Source: Clostridia bacterium
GTDB taxonomy: Bacteria; Bacillota; Clostridia; Christensenellales; Borkfalkiaceae
Direction: 5' to 3'
Length of the DNA stretch: 6,455 bases
Assembly: GCA_017646945.1 (NCBI GenBank)
Contig: JAGCLN010000221.1
Span: 1-6,455 of the forward strand
Both the position numbers and the translations under genes were made by a program. The notes under the pieces are model-generated. The model was not told the DNA's origin. It made no database searches and worked only from the letters and a program-made list of their open reading frames with translations. Positions 6,445 through 6,455 of this stretch are shown piece by piece (within the stretch, counting starts at the first letter, position 1; the number at the start of each line of letters is the position of its first letter).

Positions 6445-6455
6445 TCCTTTATCCC

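Larger units (their letters stand above)
6368..6455. other. Non-coding region downstream of the giant gene
   Basis: These 88 bases after the TAA contain no supportable coding sequence on either strand. They hold two nested imperfect stems and a short direct repeat: GCAAATAACCTAA at 6401-6413 and GCAAAACCTAA at 6423-6433, differing by two bases. The right end (6436-6455) is cut by the window, so a downstream partner arm cannot be judged. Confidence 0.6.

Noticed and set aside
6364..6450. Minus-strand TTG mini-ORF (20 residues) with an AAAGGAG-like site
   Set aside because: The spacing from AAAGGAG to TTG is about 17 bases, too long. The ORF is tiny and overlaps the hairpin and the gene's stop codon.
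1..6455. CRISPR array, tRNA/rRNA, transposase or phage genes
   Set aside because: No short direct repeats with regular spacers, no RNA gene signatures and no transposase or phage motifs were found. The only repeats are diverged coding units of about 1.9 kb.

Overview
The window is almost entirely one very long, repetitive, plus-strand coding sequence that enters from beyond the left edge and ends at a TAA at 6365-6367. It encodes the C-terminal ~2,120 residues of a giant modular protein, most likely cell-surface or secreted. The organism is probably an uncultured gut-type member of the Clostridia (Bacillota). This is inferred from the moderately AT-rich sequence and from Cys/His linkers of the type (C-x2-C-G ... 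L-G-H-[DN]-Y ... DGTH) that are common in giant clostridial surface proteins. No housekeeping gene is present to confirm the taxonomy.

The protein is a series of large tandem units. A complete unit contains, in order: (A) an Ig-like or X2-like beta module that ends in [TN]-[YV]-[WV]-x-M-[VI]-I; (B) a right-handed beta-helix-like module with an F-x-G-x-F-D-G-x-G-x-x-I motif and several x-N-[VIFL]-x-[VIL] rungs; (C) a short four-cysteine ribbon; (E) a [KR]-Y-x-x-x-x-x-M ... L-[WF]-x-V/I-x-x-G-x-L-x-W segment; and (D) an eight-cysteine linker. Unit 1 (3-1043) is partial at its left end and contains no cysteine. Units 2 (1044-2936) and 3 (2937-4808) are complete. Unit 4 (4809-6367) ends at module E with the stop codon. 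Units 2 to 4 recur every ~1,900 nt (633-634 codons), but they have diverged considerably in sequence.

The reading frame breaks once, near 5745-5747, inside unit 4. One missing base moves the frame and creates a TAG at 5760-5762. The homologous protein then continues uninterrupted in another frame to 6367. Comparison with unit 3 shows that restoring a single base gives a gap-free match, so this is either a sequencing/assembly error or a very recent mutation.

The last 88 bases (6368-6455) contain no gene. They can fold into two nested imperfect stems but lack the T-run of an ordinary intrinsic terminator. No RNA gene, mobile element or CRISPR array was seen, and no promoter is visible because the gene's 5' end lies outside the window. 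I found no evidence of a new multi-gene system here: it is one large repetitive protein gene.
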